DNA of 64,000 nt from Peristeroidobacter agariperforans (GTDB taxonomy: Bacteria > Pseudomonadota > Gammaproteobacteria > Steroidobacterales > Steroidobacteraceae). The notes beneath the pieces were generated by a model. That model did not search any database and was not told where the DNA came from. It saw only the letters and a list, made by a program, of their open reading frames with translations. The position numbers were made by a program, and so were the translations under genes. Positions 8,190-17,207 of this stretch are shown here, one piece after another (the first letter of the stretch is position 1; every line of letters starts with the position of its first letter). The DNA lies in assembly GCF_004138335.1 (NCBI RefSeq), contig NZ_RYFW01000003.1, forward strand, positions 124,001-188,000, given 5' to 3'.

Positions 8190-10099
8190 TGCTGGAACGT
8201 AGCGCGATACTGGCTGTCTCGTTGTTGCTCGCTTCATGCATGCAGCCGCGACAGACAGATTCGGTCGAAGCGCAGGGCGCGGCGGCGGCTGACATAACAG
8301 CCAACGCCGCGGCCTCTCCCGCGAATCCATTGCGCAATGTTTATTTCGGCGATCTGCATCTGCATACACGCAATTCATTCGACGCCTACGTTTTCAACGT
8401 GCGTGCAGATCCTGACGACGCATACGCCTATGCGAAAGGGCGGACGATCAAGCACGCCATGGGCTTCGATCTGCGCCTCACGCACGCGCCGCTGGACTTT
8501 CTCGCAGTCACCGACCACGCCGAGTACCTCGGCGTGGTTCAGGCGATCGATACGCCAGGCAGCACGTATTCCAAAGTCCCATACGCGCGCGATCTGTCCT
8601 CGAGCGAGCGTGCCGGCATCCTGGCCGCCTTCGCACGCTTTGCCGACAGTTTGAGCAGCGGCAAACGCTTGCCCGAGCTTTCAGACCTGTCCGCGACTCG
8701 ATCGGCATGGCAGGAGATCCTGCGCAGCGCCGAGCGCAACAACGAACCTGGCAAGTTCACGACCTTCATCGGCTACGAGTTCACATCGATGCCGGAGGTG
8801 CGCAACCTGCATCGGAATATCATCTTCTCGAGTGATCGTGCTCCAGCGATGCCCTATTCGGCGCTCGACTCGCAGAATCCAGAGGACCTGTGGCGTTGGA
8901 TGGAGCAGCGGCGCGCCGAGGGCATGGAAGCATTGTCGATTCCTCACAATGGCAACGGTTCCGATGGAACCATGTTCGAACGGACGATGTGGAATGGGCA
9001 GCCCATTGATCGCGCCTACGCGGAGCTGCGTTTGCGCAACGAGCCGTTGGTCGAGATCACACAGTCCAAGGGGCAGTCCGAGACGATGCCGCTGCTGTCA
9101 CCCAACGATGAGCTTGCCGGGTTCGAACTGATGACCTCGTACATCGGCGTGAGCAAGCCGATAACGAAATTCGAGGGCGGCTATGCGCGCGATGCCCTGA
9201 AGCGAGGCATGGAGCTCGAGAGTCAGCTCGGCGCCAATCCCTACAAGTTAGGCTTCGTCGCAGGCAGCGACAGTCACAACTCCGCCGGCGCCTACGAGGA
9301 GGATCACTACTTCTCGAAGGTCGGCGCGCTGGATGGATCGCCTGACCGCCGTGGGGCCGTTCCGCCGGCTGATTATAAGAGCTGGGACGAATTCTATGCG
9401 GCGGGCAAGACCGTGCCGGTCAGTTCGACCTGGGGATCCGCAGGGCTCACTGGAATATGGGCAGAGCAGAACACGCGCGAGTCGCTGTTCGCGGCGCTCC
9501 GGCGAAAGGAAACATTTGCTACTACGGGTGCGCGCATCCGCGTCCGGCTGTTCGCGGGCTATGAGATCGAGGGAGTCAATCTCGCGACCGACGCCGGGGT
9601 TCGCAGCGCCTATATGAATGCAGTGCCGATGGGCGGCGATCTGGTCGGGAAGCCGGGGGGCGAGCCGCGGTTCGTTGTAATCGCGATGCGCGATATTCAT
9701 TCGGCGCCACTTCAGCGCATCCAGATGGTCAAGGGCTGGCTCGATACCGCTGGCAAAACGCACGAGAAGGTATTCGACGTGGTCTGTTCCGATGGGGGCG
9801 CGGTCGATGCCACGACTCAGCGCTGTCCCGACAACGGCGCAACGGTAGATCTAAGCACATGCGAAATCTCGCGCGACAAAGGCGCCGGCCAACTGCAGAG
9901 CGCCTGGAGAGATCCTGAGTTCGAACCGCACCGGCACGCGTTCTACTACGCACGAGTGATCGAGAATCCGACTTGTCGCTGGTCCACGTGGGATGCGATC
10001 CGCGCCGAAGTCGCACCCAACCCAAAGCTGCCAAAGGCGATCCAGGAGCGTGCCTACACATCACCGATCTGGTTCATACCGACCGAGCATGCCGACTAA
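8189..10099 (+). CDS. DUF3604 (PHP-like metal-dependent hydrolase) lipoprotein
   Basis: The 636-aa protein begins with a lipoprotein signal (VSLLLASC, Cys near residue 17). The DUF3604 domain carries metal-ligand clusters typical of PHP-like phosphoesterases: YFGDLHLHTRNSFDAY, FLAVTDHAEYLG, SIPHNGN and FVAGSDSHN. The activity is not established from sequence. The export signal places it in the envelope, so it may process whatever the upstream receptor imports. The start codon overlaps the receptor stop. Confidence 0.88.
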   Translation: MLERSAILAVSLLLASCMQPRQTDSVEAQGAAAADITANAAASPANPLRNVYFGDLHLHTRNSFDAYVFNVRADPDDAYAYAKGRTIKHAMGFDLRLTHAPLDFLAVTDHAEYLGVVQAIDTPGSTYSKVPYARDLSSSERAGILAAFARFADSLSSGKRLPELSDLSATRSAWQEILRSAERNNEPGKFTTFIGYEFTSMPEVRNLHRNIIFSSDRAPAMPYSALDSQNPEDLWRWMEQRRAEGMEALSIPHNGNGSDGTMFERTMWNGQPIDRAYAELRLRNEPLVEITQSKGQSETMPLLSPNDELAGFELMTSYIGVSKPITKFEGGYARDALKRGMELESQLGANPYKLGFVAGSDSHNSAGAYEEDHYFSKVGALDGSPDRRGAVPPADYKSWDEFYAAGKTVPVSSTWGSAGLTGIWAEQNTRESLFAALRRKETFATTGARIRVRLFAGYEIEGVNLATDAGVRSAYMNAVPMGGDLVGKPGGEPRFVVIAMRDIHSAPLQRIQMVKGWLDTAGKTHEKVFDVVCSDGGAVDATTQRCPDNGATVDLSTCEISRDKGAGQLQSAWRDPEFEPHRHAFYYARVIENPTCRWSTWDAIRAEVAPNPKLPKAIQERAYTSPIWFIPTEHAD

Positions 10100-11048
10100 C
10101 GAGTTCAGCGACCGTACTGCCAGAGGCATGAAGGCCATGTTTATGCGCGCTTTGCGTGAGCCGCTGCTGCAGTTCTTCGGCATCGCCCTCGTCTTGTTCG
10201 CGGCAAATCAGTTGATACATGGCAGCAGCGTTCAGCTCGACCATGAGCTCATCAGTATCTCGCAGGGGCGAGTGAATCAGATTGCTGAGAGCTATCGGCT
10301 GCTTGCCGGGCGCTTGCCGAGCCGGGCCGAGTTGCAGGCGCTGGTGAATGATTTCGCGGACGAGGAGATCGCCTATCGAGAGGCCATCGCGATTGGGCTC
10401 GACGCTGACGACACGATTGTCCGTCGACGCATGCGGCAAAAGCTCGAATTTCTCGCCGAAGACGCCGATGCCAGCGCAGAGCCGACGGATGAGCAACTCT
10501 CGGGCTGGCTGGCCGAACATGCCGCGGATTATCGATTGGCTGAGCGTATTTCGTTCCGACAGGTCATGGCGAGCGCTGATGTACACGGGGAGCGTATGAA
10601 CGCGGAGGCGACAGCATTGCTGAACGAACTGCGCTCAGGCGCGGATGCGAGTAGGCTCGGCGATCCATCCATGTTGCCATCGACTTTGCCGCCGACGACG
10701 CAACACGGTGTGGCTGCGCTATTCGGTGAAACGTTTGCCGATGCACTGTTCGCGCATGCAGGGGAGGGTTGGTTTGGCCCACTTGTCACGCCTCTGGGCG
10801 CACACCTCCTATTGGTACTGACACGAGAACCGGCGCGCACCCCGGAGCTTGCAGAGATTCGCGGCAAACTGCGATCCGACTGGATTGAGGCGCGACGTCG
10901 GGACCAGCGCGAGCAGTTCCTTGCTCGGCTGCGTCGGCGTTACTCCGTCGCGGTCGATTGGCCGGAACTGTACGCTGCTCAGCCAGCACCCGCCGACGTA
11001 CCGAAGCTCAGGCATCCGCTCGACACCATTCATACGAACGGAGAGTAG
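10089..11048 (+). CDS. Parvulin-like peptidyl-prolyl cis-trans isomerase, membrane-anchored
   Basis: The 319-aa product starts at the ATG at 10089, inside the end of the DUF3604 gene, which indicates translational coupling. One hydrophobic segment (LLQFFGIALVLFAANQLI) anchors the protein, followed by a helical region (ADEEIAYREAIAIGLDADD) typical of SurA/PpiD-like chaperones. The parvulin-type domain begins at ISFRQVMAS and ends near GAHLLLVL. It probably assists folding of periplasmic or outer-membrane proteins. The upstream in-frame extension to 9993 lies within the preceding gene and is not needed. Confidence 0.8.
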   Translation: MPTNEFSDRTARGMKAMFMRALREPLLQFFGIALVLFAANQLIHGSSVQLDHELISISQGRVNQIAESYRLLAGRLPSRAELQALVNDFADEEIAYREAIAIGLDADDTIVRRRMRQKLEFLAEDADASAEPTDEQLSGWLAEHAADYRLAERISFRQVMASADVHGERMNAEATALLNELRSGADASRLGDPSMLPSTLPPTTQHGVAALFGETFADALFAHAGEGWFGPLVTPLGAHLLLVLTREPARTPELAEIRGKLRSDWIEARRRDQREQFLARLRRRYSVAVDWPELYAAQPAPADVPKLRHPLDTIHTNGE

Positions 11049-11051
11049 CGC

Positions 11052-12044
11052 ATGCGTTGGCGGATGCTGGTCACGCTCGCGATCCTCGTGACTGCTTGTG
11101 CGCCGGCCTCGGCACACGAGATTCGACCTGCATTCCTGCAGATTCGCGAGATCGAGCCGTCGACCTACGATGTGCTCTGGAAGACTCCGGCGCAAGGGGA
11201 CATGCGCCTGGCACTCAACGCCGTCATGCCGTCACCGTGTCGCAATCTTGGCGTGACGCGCACGACGCTCGTCAATGCCGCTGCCATCGAGCACCGGCGC
11301 ATCGTCTGCGAAGGAGGAATCTCCGGCAGGCGCATAGTCTTCGAGAATCTTGCCACCACACTGACTGATGTGATCGTGCGCTTCGAGCCGATCGCGGGGG
11401 CGCCCAAGACACTGCGGGTGAATGGCGCTACGCCTTTCGTCGCTATACCCGCGCAGCAGTCCGTGAGTGAGATAGCTGGCGCATATTTCCGTTTCGGCGT
11501 CGAGCACATCTTGTTCGGATTCGATCATCTGCTGTTTGTGCTCTCTCTGCTGATGCTCGTCGATGATCGCAAGCGTCTGCTCACAGCGATTACTGGGTTC
11601 ACGGTGGCGCATTCGATCACACTCGCAGGCACGACATTCGGCTGGCTACGCCTGGCAAGCGCTCCGGTGGAGGCGTGCATCGCATTGTCGATCGCTTTCT
11701 TGGCGGCGGAAATCCTCAAGACTCGCGGTGGCCGAGCCCGCTCAACGCGGCTGCGCCCGGAGATTGCAGCGTTCGGTTTCGGGCTGTTACACGGCTTTGG
11801 TTTTGCCTCGGCGTTGCATGAGATCGGCATGCCTGAGGACGCGCTGCCGTTGGTGCTTGTATCGTTCAACCTCGGCGTGGAAGCGGGACAGATCGTATTC
11901 GTGGCTGTCGTGGTGGCGATGGTGTGGCTGTGGCGAAGGTATGCGCGCCAATTGCCAGCATCCGTGTACCGAGTGTCGGCCTACCTGGTCGGGATCACAG
12001 CTAGTTTCTGGTTCATCGAGCGCAGCGTGCGGATAGCACTTTAA
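11052..12044 (+). CDS. HupE/UreJ family membrane protein
   Basis: The 330-aa protein has a signal peptide ending near ASAHEIRPAF, an extracytoplasmic N-terminal domain of about 130 residues, and six or seven membrane helices. HupE signatures are visible: FRFGVEHILFGFDHLLFVL, TGFTVAHSITL and GLLHGFGFASAL. HupE/UreJ proteins are linked to nickel or cobalt transport, but this exported subfamily is poorly characterised. It closes the operon with receptor, DUF3604 protein and isomerase. The metal link is inference. Its stop overlaps the stop of the convergent PepSY gene by 4 bp. Confidence 0.85.
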   Translation: MRWRMLVTLAILVTACAPASAHEIRPAFLQIREIEPSTYDVLWKTPAQGDMRLALNAVMPSPCRNLGVTRTTLVNAAAIEHRRIVCEGGISGRRIVFENLATTLTDVIVRFEPIAGAPKTLRVNGATPFVAIPAQQSVSEIAGAYFRFGVEHILFGFDHLLFVLSLLMLVDDRKRLLTAITGFTVAHSITLAGTTFGWLRLASAPVEACIALSIAFLAAEILKTRGGRARSTRLRPEIAAFGFGLLHGFGFASALHEIGMPEDALPLVLVSFNLGVEAGQIVFVAVVVAMVWLWRRYARQLPASVYRVSAYLVGITASFWFIERSVRIAL

Positions 12045-13123
12045 CTTGAATGCCGTGATCCGAAGACAGCTCTGCGTCGCGCCTGAAAGCTCCAGAATCC
12101 GTAAATTGCCAGCGTTCCCAGCAGCGTCAGTGCAAGTCCGGCGAGCGTCATGACTGCTTTGTAGGCGAGGCCACCGACGCTGGATGCGTGGATGGGGTAA
12201 ACAAGATTGAAAGCGCGCGTCGCAAGCGGCAACTCATGCGCATCACGCGATTCGATCAGCCGACCATTCGCAGGGTCGAACCAAAGGACCGTTCGGCCGT
12301 TCGGCAACCACTCATCCGGTTGCCGGACTCGAACTCGCACGAGTTGTCCCTCGCGTTGGGGAACACTCAGTGTTCTCAGCTCCGCGTCGACGTACGAGCT
12401 GCGAACGGCCTGTAGCATCGTGCGCCAATCGAAATGCCGATCGATCGGACCGCCTTTGACGTTGGGCGCCGCGAGCGATTCAGCGATGGTCCCCGGCGGG
12501 GACAAGGGCGCAAGCAAGAAGTCAGCGACTGGCCTCAGCGTCAACATCGCACCAGTCAACATCGCGATCAATAACAGCGGGCTCATTACTGCACCCAGAT
12601 CCCGGTGATGCCGCATGATGTGCAACCGAGACCAACGGCCCGGCAGCACCCTGAAAGCAAACGTCTTACGAGTCCGCCACCACAGCAGCGCTCCGGTGAG
12701 TACGAAGCCAACTCCGATGAGCGCAAGCCCACCCGAAATCATCGAGCCGATCTCGCCCATCATCAGGTCGTGATGAAAGGCGAACAACCAAAGCTCGAGT
12801 CGCTCCCACTTCGATGTCCAGCGAACGAGGACCGTGCCGGACTGGTCCGCATAGCCGCCTCGATCCCCCGCGAACGACAGTCGGAACAATCCCAGACTAC
12901 CGGTTGGAAAAATGATGCTCGTGAGTTCCAGCGTGGGATCGGCGAGCAACCGTTCAGCCCCAGCGCTCGCGACATCCATGACGAGCGGCTCCTCGGCTTG
13001 AGGTATTGTCGCCCGCAACCACGCGTCCTCATAGAGGAGCAGGGTGCCACTCAGTCCCAATGCGGCGAGCAGCAGCCCGATGCAGGCACCCGTCCAGCGG
13101 TGGATGCGATCAATCCAGATCAA
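12041..13123 (-). CDS. PepSY-associated transmembrane protein
   Basis: The 360-aa protein starts MIWIDRIHRWTGACIGLLLAALGLSGTLLLYEDAWL, the first helix and HRWTG motif typical of PepSY-TM proteins. Conserved features include HHDLMMGEIG, a helix after it, HIMRHHRDLGAVMSPLLL and a C-terminal helix (VMTLAGLALTLLGTLAIYG). Such proteins often accompany iron uptake and may reduce iron or act as flavin/heme carriers; several histidines here could bind heme. It is transcribed against the HupE operon and has no co-directional partner. Confidence 0.85.
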   Translation of the reverse strand: MIWIDRIHRWTGACIGLLLAALGLSGTLLLYEDAWLRATIPQAEEPLVMDVASAGAERLLADPTLELTSIIFPTGSLGLFRLSFAGDRGGYADQSGTVLVRWTSKWERLELWLFAFHHDLMMGEIGSMISGGLALIGVGFVLTGALLWWRTRKTFAFRVLPGRWSRLHIMRHHRDLGAVMSPLLLIAMLTGAMLTLRPVADFLLAPLSPPGTIAESLAAPNVKGGPIDRHFDWRTMLQAVRSSYVDAELRTLSVPQREGQLVRVRVRQPDEWLPNGRTVLWFDPANGRLIESRDAHELPLATRAFNLVYPIHASSVGGLAYKAVMTLAGLALTLLGTLAIYGFWSFQARRRAVFGSRHSS

Positions 13124-13408
13124 GTTGGAAACTCAGTTGTTGGCGCCAGGCAGCGTGCGAAGCAGACCGATGTTCGCGGCCGCAGTATCCGATCACCTGA
13201 TGCGGGGAGCGCATCGTAAGCGACCCGCGAATGACTCGCAATTCTGTGGGTGATGCTCGCACGGTGCGGGGCTTCGAGTCCGCTGCTCGAGCGACTCGCA
13301 TTAACCTAAAGCAGTCCCCGACGCTGAGTGATCGAGAATCTTTGGATCCGCGGAACGACGAGGAGCGACTCGCGTTCAGTGAAGTATCACTTGGATCTGG
13401 AGCAGCTC

Positions 13409-13642
13409 ATGAAGTCCCTCAATCTCATTACACTGATCCTCACAATCATCGGAGGAATCAACTGGGGTCTGGTTGGCCTTGCTGATTTCGATCTGGTGGC
13501 CGCCATCTTTGGTCCGGACACTGGAGCCTCGCGAACGATATATGCATTGGTCGGGTTGTCGGCTTTGTATCAGATCGCGCCTTTGCTGCGCGCCTTCCAG
13601 ATCGATGAGCCGAGAGCCGAAGCGGCCGCACGGCGAGTGTGA
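13409..13642 (+). CDS. DUF378 family small membrane protein
   Basis: The ATG at 13409 has GGAG eight bases upstream and gives a 77-aa product. It begins MKSLNLITLILTIIGGINWGLVGLADFDLVAAIFG, the diagnostic pattern of DUF378, and has a second helix (IYALVGLSALYQIAPLL). The function is unknown. Longer in-frame starts upstream lack a ribosome site. A small lipoprotein gene follows after 6 bp. Confidence 0.85.
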   Translation: MKSLNLITLILTIIGGINWGLVGLADFDLVAAIFGPDTGASRTIYALVGLSALYQIAPLLRAFQIDEPRAEAAARRV

Positions 13643-13648
13643 GCTGGA

Positions 13649-13855
13649 ATGAAATCCCGCACAATTCTGCTCGCCCTCGTGGCGCTGGCATTCGCAGCCT
13701 GCGCCAGAGAGCCTGGCAACTCCGATGGAAACGGCCCGGGCAATGCGGACGGAGCGGGCGGGCGTCAGGATCCGCCCACGGCGCCGGCGACACAGGGAGC
13801 GGATCAAGACAAGTCCGCGCCTTCAACCGCTGATGAGGCGCAGCGGCAAGAGTAG
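13649..13855 (+). CDS. Small putative lipoprotein
   Basis: The 68-aa product has a signal peptide with a lipobox-like end (LVALAFAAC, Cys near residue 19). A low-complexity, Gly/Asn/Asp/Pro-rich tail of about 48 residues follows (EPGNSDGNGPGNADGAGG...). It is probably an envelope-anchored peptide of unknown role. It begins 6 bp after the DUF378 gene and is likely in the same transcript. Confidence 0.6.
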   Translation: MKSRTILLALVALAFAACAREPGNSDGNGPGNADGAGGRQDPPTAPATQGADQDKSAPSTADEAQRQE

Positions 13856-13914
13856 TCATCGCAGTTCAGAGCGGCTACGGCATCGCTGCTCGGAGCCGGC
13901 CTGGGATGGCGAAA

Positions 13915-14085
13915 TCACTCGCCAGGTCTGGCGCGCTTAGCCGCGAGTAGTGCAGCGATTGCCAGCACTCCGAAGATGAAAGCCAGTACCTTGGCGATCT
14001 CAAACGTCGCTTCGCTCAAAGTGGTGAAGGCGAGTAACGCAGTGCTGACTGCAACGAGCAAGAAGGCGATCGTCCACGTCCCCAC
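13915..14085 (-). CDS. DUF1328-like small membrane protein
   Basis: The GTG start at 14085 has GGAGAG eight bases upstream. The 56-aa product has two hydrophobic helices, TWTIAFLLVAVSTALLAFTT and FEIAKVLAFIFGVLAIAALL. This is the layout of the DUF1328/YtjA stress-associated family, including the FEIAK(V/I)L(A/F)FIF pattern. The longer ORF upstream adds low-quality sequence and is rejected as a start. The function is unknown. Confidence 0.65.
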   Translation of the reverse strand: MGTWTIAFLLVAVSTALLAFTTLSEATFEIAKVLAFIFGVLAIAALLAAKRARPGE

Positions 14086-14425
14086 AGCAACTCTCCATCT
14101 AGGAAGGTGTACTACCAGGTTGTACTGGGAATCCACTGAGCACGGCTCAACTGGCGATGTGCCATTGTTGAAGGAGCACTTCGCGTACTCTGCCGGCGCT
14201 CCTCGGTTCCTCTTCGAATCGATACACGGACGACGCGACAAGAACGTTCCACATGGACGCCCCGTCGATTGCTTAACTGATGTCTCGGCGCCGTTTGTCG
14301 CGCCGCTCCCGAGACATAATGTAATGATTGATGGCGCGGCGGACATTCGCCTGGCGCACAGGCTTTGATCAATCTGTCGTGTGCCGCGGGGAGAACTATG
14401 GGCGACCTGCAGAGGCCAGTTGCGG

Positions 14426-14641
14426 CTACTTGCTGTCTGCTTGAGGAAGCGCCCGCTCGATCCAGATCGGCCGACGTCCCGATCGTTTGGGCTGTCTCTG
14501 GTCCTTCAGAAACCCTTTGCTCGGCTGGAACTCGATTGCGTTGACGCGGCGTTCGAGCGCTTCGGACACCGATGCATCCTGCTCGAAGCGCGGTCGAGAG
14601 TCGGGTTGTTTGCGGAACAGCTTGAAGACGATGGGGCGCAT
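14426..14641 (-). CDS. Hypothetical protein, 71 aa
   Basis: The possible product begins MRPIVFKLFRKQPDSRPRFE and is basic and charged, with no membrane segment or known motif. Support is limited to an open frame with plausible composition; no strong ribosome site precedes the ATG. It could be a chance frame. Confidence 0.3.
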   Translation of the reverse strand: MRPIVFKLFRKQPDSRPRFEQDASVSEALERRVNAIEFQPSKGFLKDQRQPKRSGRRPIWIERALPQADSK

Positions 14642-14831
14642 TTCTGTGGGATCGAAGTGCCAGTAGCTAAACGTAGTCGTGAGAAGACACGGCCGGTTCG
14701 AGGGTAAGATACGCGCCGTCAACGGCGGGAGAAGTGCGGCGATGACGCTTGGTCTTCTCAGACAGCTCCCGATTCAAGAATACGGTGAACCCCTGAGGCT
14801 GGCGTCAGGCGCAGCTTTTTAGATCTAGCCA

Positions 14832-15415
14832 ATGAGTAACACCGTCGTCTCTCGCCCCGGCACCGAGACCGGCTAACAAATCCTTGGAGCCAGTGCGTGC
14901 AAAGCAGGCCTCAGGGAGTCGGCGAGCCTGACCCGAGGGAATCGCCGCCGACGAGACGCACGACTTCTTCGCGCGCCTCATGGACGAGAGTGGGGCGATG
15001 CTATGGGGCCGCAGCAACTAAGAGATGATGAAGAGCTACTGGCCGACGGTCGCCCGCGGCGATGTCGAGGCGCCCCGACGGTGCGGAAATGGGCGGTGAA
15101 GTTGCAAAATCAAGCCAAGGCACGCCGTGTCGTCGACGGGAACGGACTTCCCGTGGACCAACAGCCACCACATCGCCGGCGACTTGCGTGCTCTGGCGTT
15201 CAATAGTTCAAGGGCGCGACACCCGACGGTGTGCTCTCCTCGTAGCGGCAAACGCGCGACCGAGCTGGATCGGTTGGATCTGATCGACGACAAGTTCCTC
15301 GCTCACCCCGGATCGCCGGCCATCCGACTCTGTGGCAGAGCGGGCTGCCAAACACGCGATGGCGAAGTCGCTCGGCAATGGCGCGGTCGCGATGCACTAC
15401 CGGCGCGCGCGTGGC
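14832..15415 (+). pseudogene. RibD-C/dihydrofolate-reductase-like protein, frameshifted remnant
   Basis: Several frames together spell out a DHFR-like (RibD C-terminal) protein of the YyaP/YwjB type. Recognisable pieces are ADETHDFFARLMDESGAMLWGRSNYEMM, SYWPTVARGDVEAPP, TDFPWTNSHHIAGDLRAL, ATELDRLDLIDDKFLAHP and NGAVAMHYRRAR. No single frame joins them: at least three frameshifts or small deletions are needed. It was probably a nucleotide-binding reductase and is now inactive. The remnant abuts a truncated Doc gene at about 15420, suggesting a deletion junction. Confidence 0.7.
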
Positions 15416-15429
15416 CAACGCCCCAGGCC

Positions 15430-15776
15430 ACGATGAGCAAAATCAAAGGCTTAGACAGAGATTGCCCGGCGTACGGGACGCCTCGCTGCTTCAGTCTGCT
15501 CTGGGAAGGCCACTGAATCATATCGCGTACGCCAGCTCGGACATTATTGAACTTGCCGCCAAGTACACGGCAGGCATCGTACCGAATCATCCGTTCGTTG
15601 ATGGCAACAAACGCAGCGGCTTTGTGATCGGTGTGCTGTTTCTCGAGCTCAATGGTTATCGGTTCATGGCCAGCGAGGAAGCCGCCGCACAAGCCATCCT
15701 TGAGCTGGCGGCCGGCACTGTTGATGAAGCCGGCTTCTGTGAGTTTCTTCGCGCCAATGCGCGCCGACGCAAATAA
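15430..15776 (+). pseudogene. Doc (death-on-curing) Fic-fold toxin, 5'-truncated
   Basis: The readable part begins HDEQ, continues LPGVRDASLLQSALGRP and contains the Fic motif HPFVDGNKRSGF, followed by the C-terminal helices. Doc toxins phosphorylate EF-Tu. The first 15-20 residues normally found before HDEQ are replaced by unrelated sequence joined to the DHFR remnant. No Phd-type antitoxin gene lies next to it, so it is probably non-functional. An in-frame ATG at 15378 could still give a 132-aa product with an aberrant N-terminus. Confidence 0.65.
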
Positions 15777-15860
15777 CAAGATCGCTGCGGTTATTGGCTC
15801 AGATTGGAACGGACCGCGTTCTCTCGACTTGCGTTGCATATTCCGGCCAAAGTGAGCACC

Positions 15861-15969
15861 GATTCCAGCCCATCGTGAACGGCCCCATCCAGCGGATCTC
15901 ATCCCGTGCAAAACCTATTCGGGATTTCATGATTACGGTTGGCTTGAGCGTTCACGATGGGCTGGAATC
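15861..15969. repeat. 21-bp perfect inverted repeat with 67-nt spacer
   Basis: Positions 15861-15881 and 15949-15969 are exact reverse complements (arms beginning GATTCCAGCCCATCGTGAAC). The spacer has no ORF. The structure lies between the Doc remnant and the second PhyH gene and could form a long hairpin. It has no transposase and no obvious T-tract, so it is not a standard terminator. Confidence 0.85.
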
Positions 15970-16083
15970 TGTGATCACGTTTCCGTGGAAACCTTGGAGC
16001 GAACAGATGCAGCGTCAATCCCTTAGGCAGCTTTCGCGTCTGTGGTTGTCTCATGAAGCGGGGAAAGAAACAGGAGCGAGGCA

Positions 16084-16830
16084 TTGTCTCCGCAGATCCA
16101 TCACAGTGGGTTCCAAACCAGGTTAGCCGCCATCGAAACAACCGTGAGTCAACTGAGCAGCATTGAGCGCGACGGATTCGCGACAGCGTCTGGCGTTCTG
16201 GATGAGCGCACTCGGCTCGATCTCATTCGGGATGTGGAAGAGCTGCTGATTGAATCTCCGGCTGGCGTCCGCGGGCTTGCCGCCAAAGCGCCGAGCGTCG
16301 CTGCGCTAGCCTTGTCGGCTGCCGTTCGCTCTCTGGTCGAGCCCGTGCTCGGTTCGCAAGCCAGATTGGTCCGCTCGATCCTCTTCAACAAGAGTTTGGA
16401 TGCCAATTGGCAGGTGGCGTGGCATCAAGACTTGACCATTGCGGTTGCAAGTCAGGAGGAAGCCGAAGGCTACTCATCCTGGTCGGTGAAAGAAGGCGTC
16501 GTGCATGTCCAGCCGCCGGTGCAGGTTCTCGAGCAAATGCTGAGCGTACGGCTACATCTTGATCCGGCCGACGCTACGAATGGAGCCTTGTGGGTGTCTC
16601 CTGCTTCACATCGTTTAGGTCGGCTGCCAGCCGGAGAGGCGGCGAGCGTGGCTGAGCGCAGCGGCAAGCAACTGTGTGTGGTGCAGGCCGGAGATGCGTT
16701 GTTGTTCCGGCCACTCATTCTTCATGCGTCGCGAAAGGCCATATCGCTCAAGCCTCGGCGAGTGATTCAGCTGGAGTTCGCTGGTGTGTCGTTGCCAGAG
16801 TCACTTGCGTGGGCTGAGGCTATCTCTTAA
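16084..16830 (+). CDS. Phytanoyl-CoA dioxygenase-like protein
   Basis: The 248-aa product has the Fe(II)/2-oxoglutarate oxygenase pattern. WHQDLTIAV supplies HxD, VSPASHRLGRLP matches the PhyH loop, and LILHASRKA with PKPRRVIQLEFAG-like sequence supplies the distal His and Arg. The start is ambiguous: TTG at 16084 has GGAG nearby, and GTG at 16144 would give SQLSSIERDGFATASGVL, closer to the domain start. The substrate is unknown. It is not part of an obvious operon. Confidence 0.8.
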   Translation: MSPQIHHSGFQTRLAAIETTVSQLSSIERDGFATASGVLDERTRLDLIRDVEELLIESPAGVRGLAAKAPSVAALALSAAVRSLVEPVLGSQARLVRSILFNKSLDANWQVAWHQDLTIAVASQEEAEGYSSWSVKEGVVHVQPPVQVLEQMLSVRLHLDPADATNGALWVSPASHRLGRLPAGEAASVAERSGKQLCVVQAGDALLFRPLILHASRKAISLKPRRVIQLEFAGVSLPESLAWAEAIS

Positions 16831-17207
16831 GAAGTCATGGCGATCAGTGCGCGGTGCTCGTCCCGTTGATCAATACGGCGGGCGGGCGGATGGGAGGGCG
16901 CTGGCGTAAGCGACGGCATCGCCAGGCATCGTGTCCCGCTCCGGGCGCGGCAAATGCGTCTGTTTGATAGGGATCCGGCTACGCAGAAATTCTCAAAATC
17001 CTCGAGCGAGGTACTGCTCGCGTAACAGAGTCGACCGGCTTCCTGTTCGTGTTCGTGGGGCCGAGCGTGGCCCGGGCATTCCATGCAAAAAAGGCGCACG
17101 GGATGTCGATCGGACCGGAAATCATTCGTCGTGTTCGAGCAGACCGGCACCAAGCCCCTCGGGCACTCGGCAAGCCGGTCCGACAGTGCAACTACAGGAG
17201 ACCGAAG
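16831..17207. other. Intergenic stretch without a supported gene
   Basis: About 380 bp between the PhyH-like gene and the first YCII gene. A plus-strand frame stays open into the YCII gene, and a 237-aa minus-strand frame overlaps it, but neither has convincing family features. An inverted GCGAGGTACTGCTCGC motif is near 17005. Promoter elements for the YCII-sigma operon presumably lie here. Confidence 0.4.

Noticed and set aside
12605-13219. Plus-strand 204-aa ORF
   Set aside because: It lies opposite the well-supported PepSY gene and is low-complexity, basic shadow sequence.
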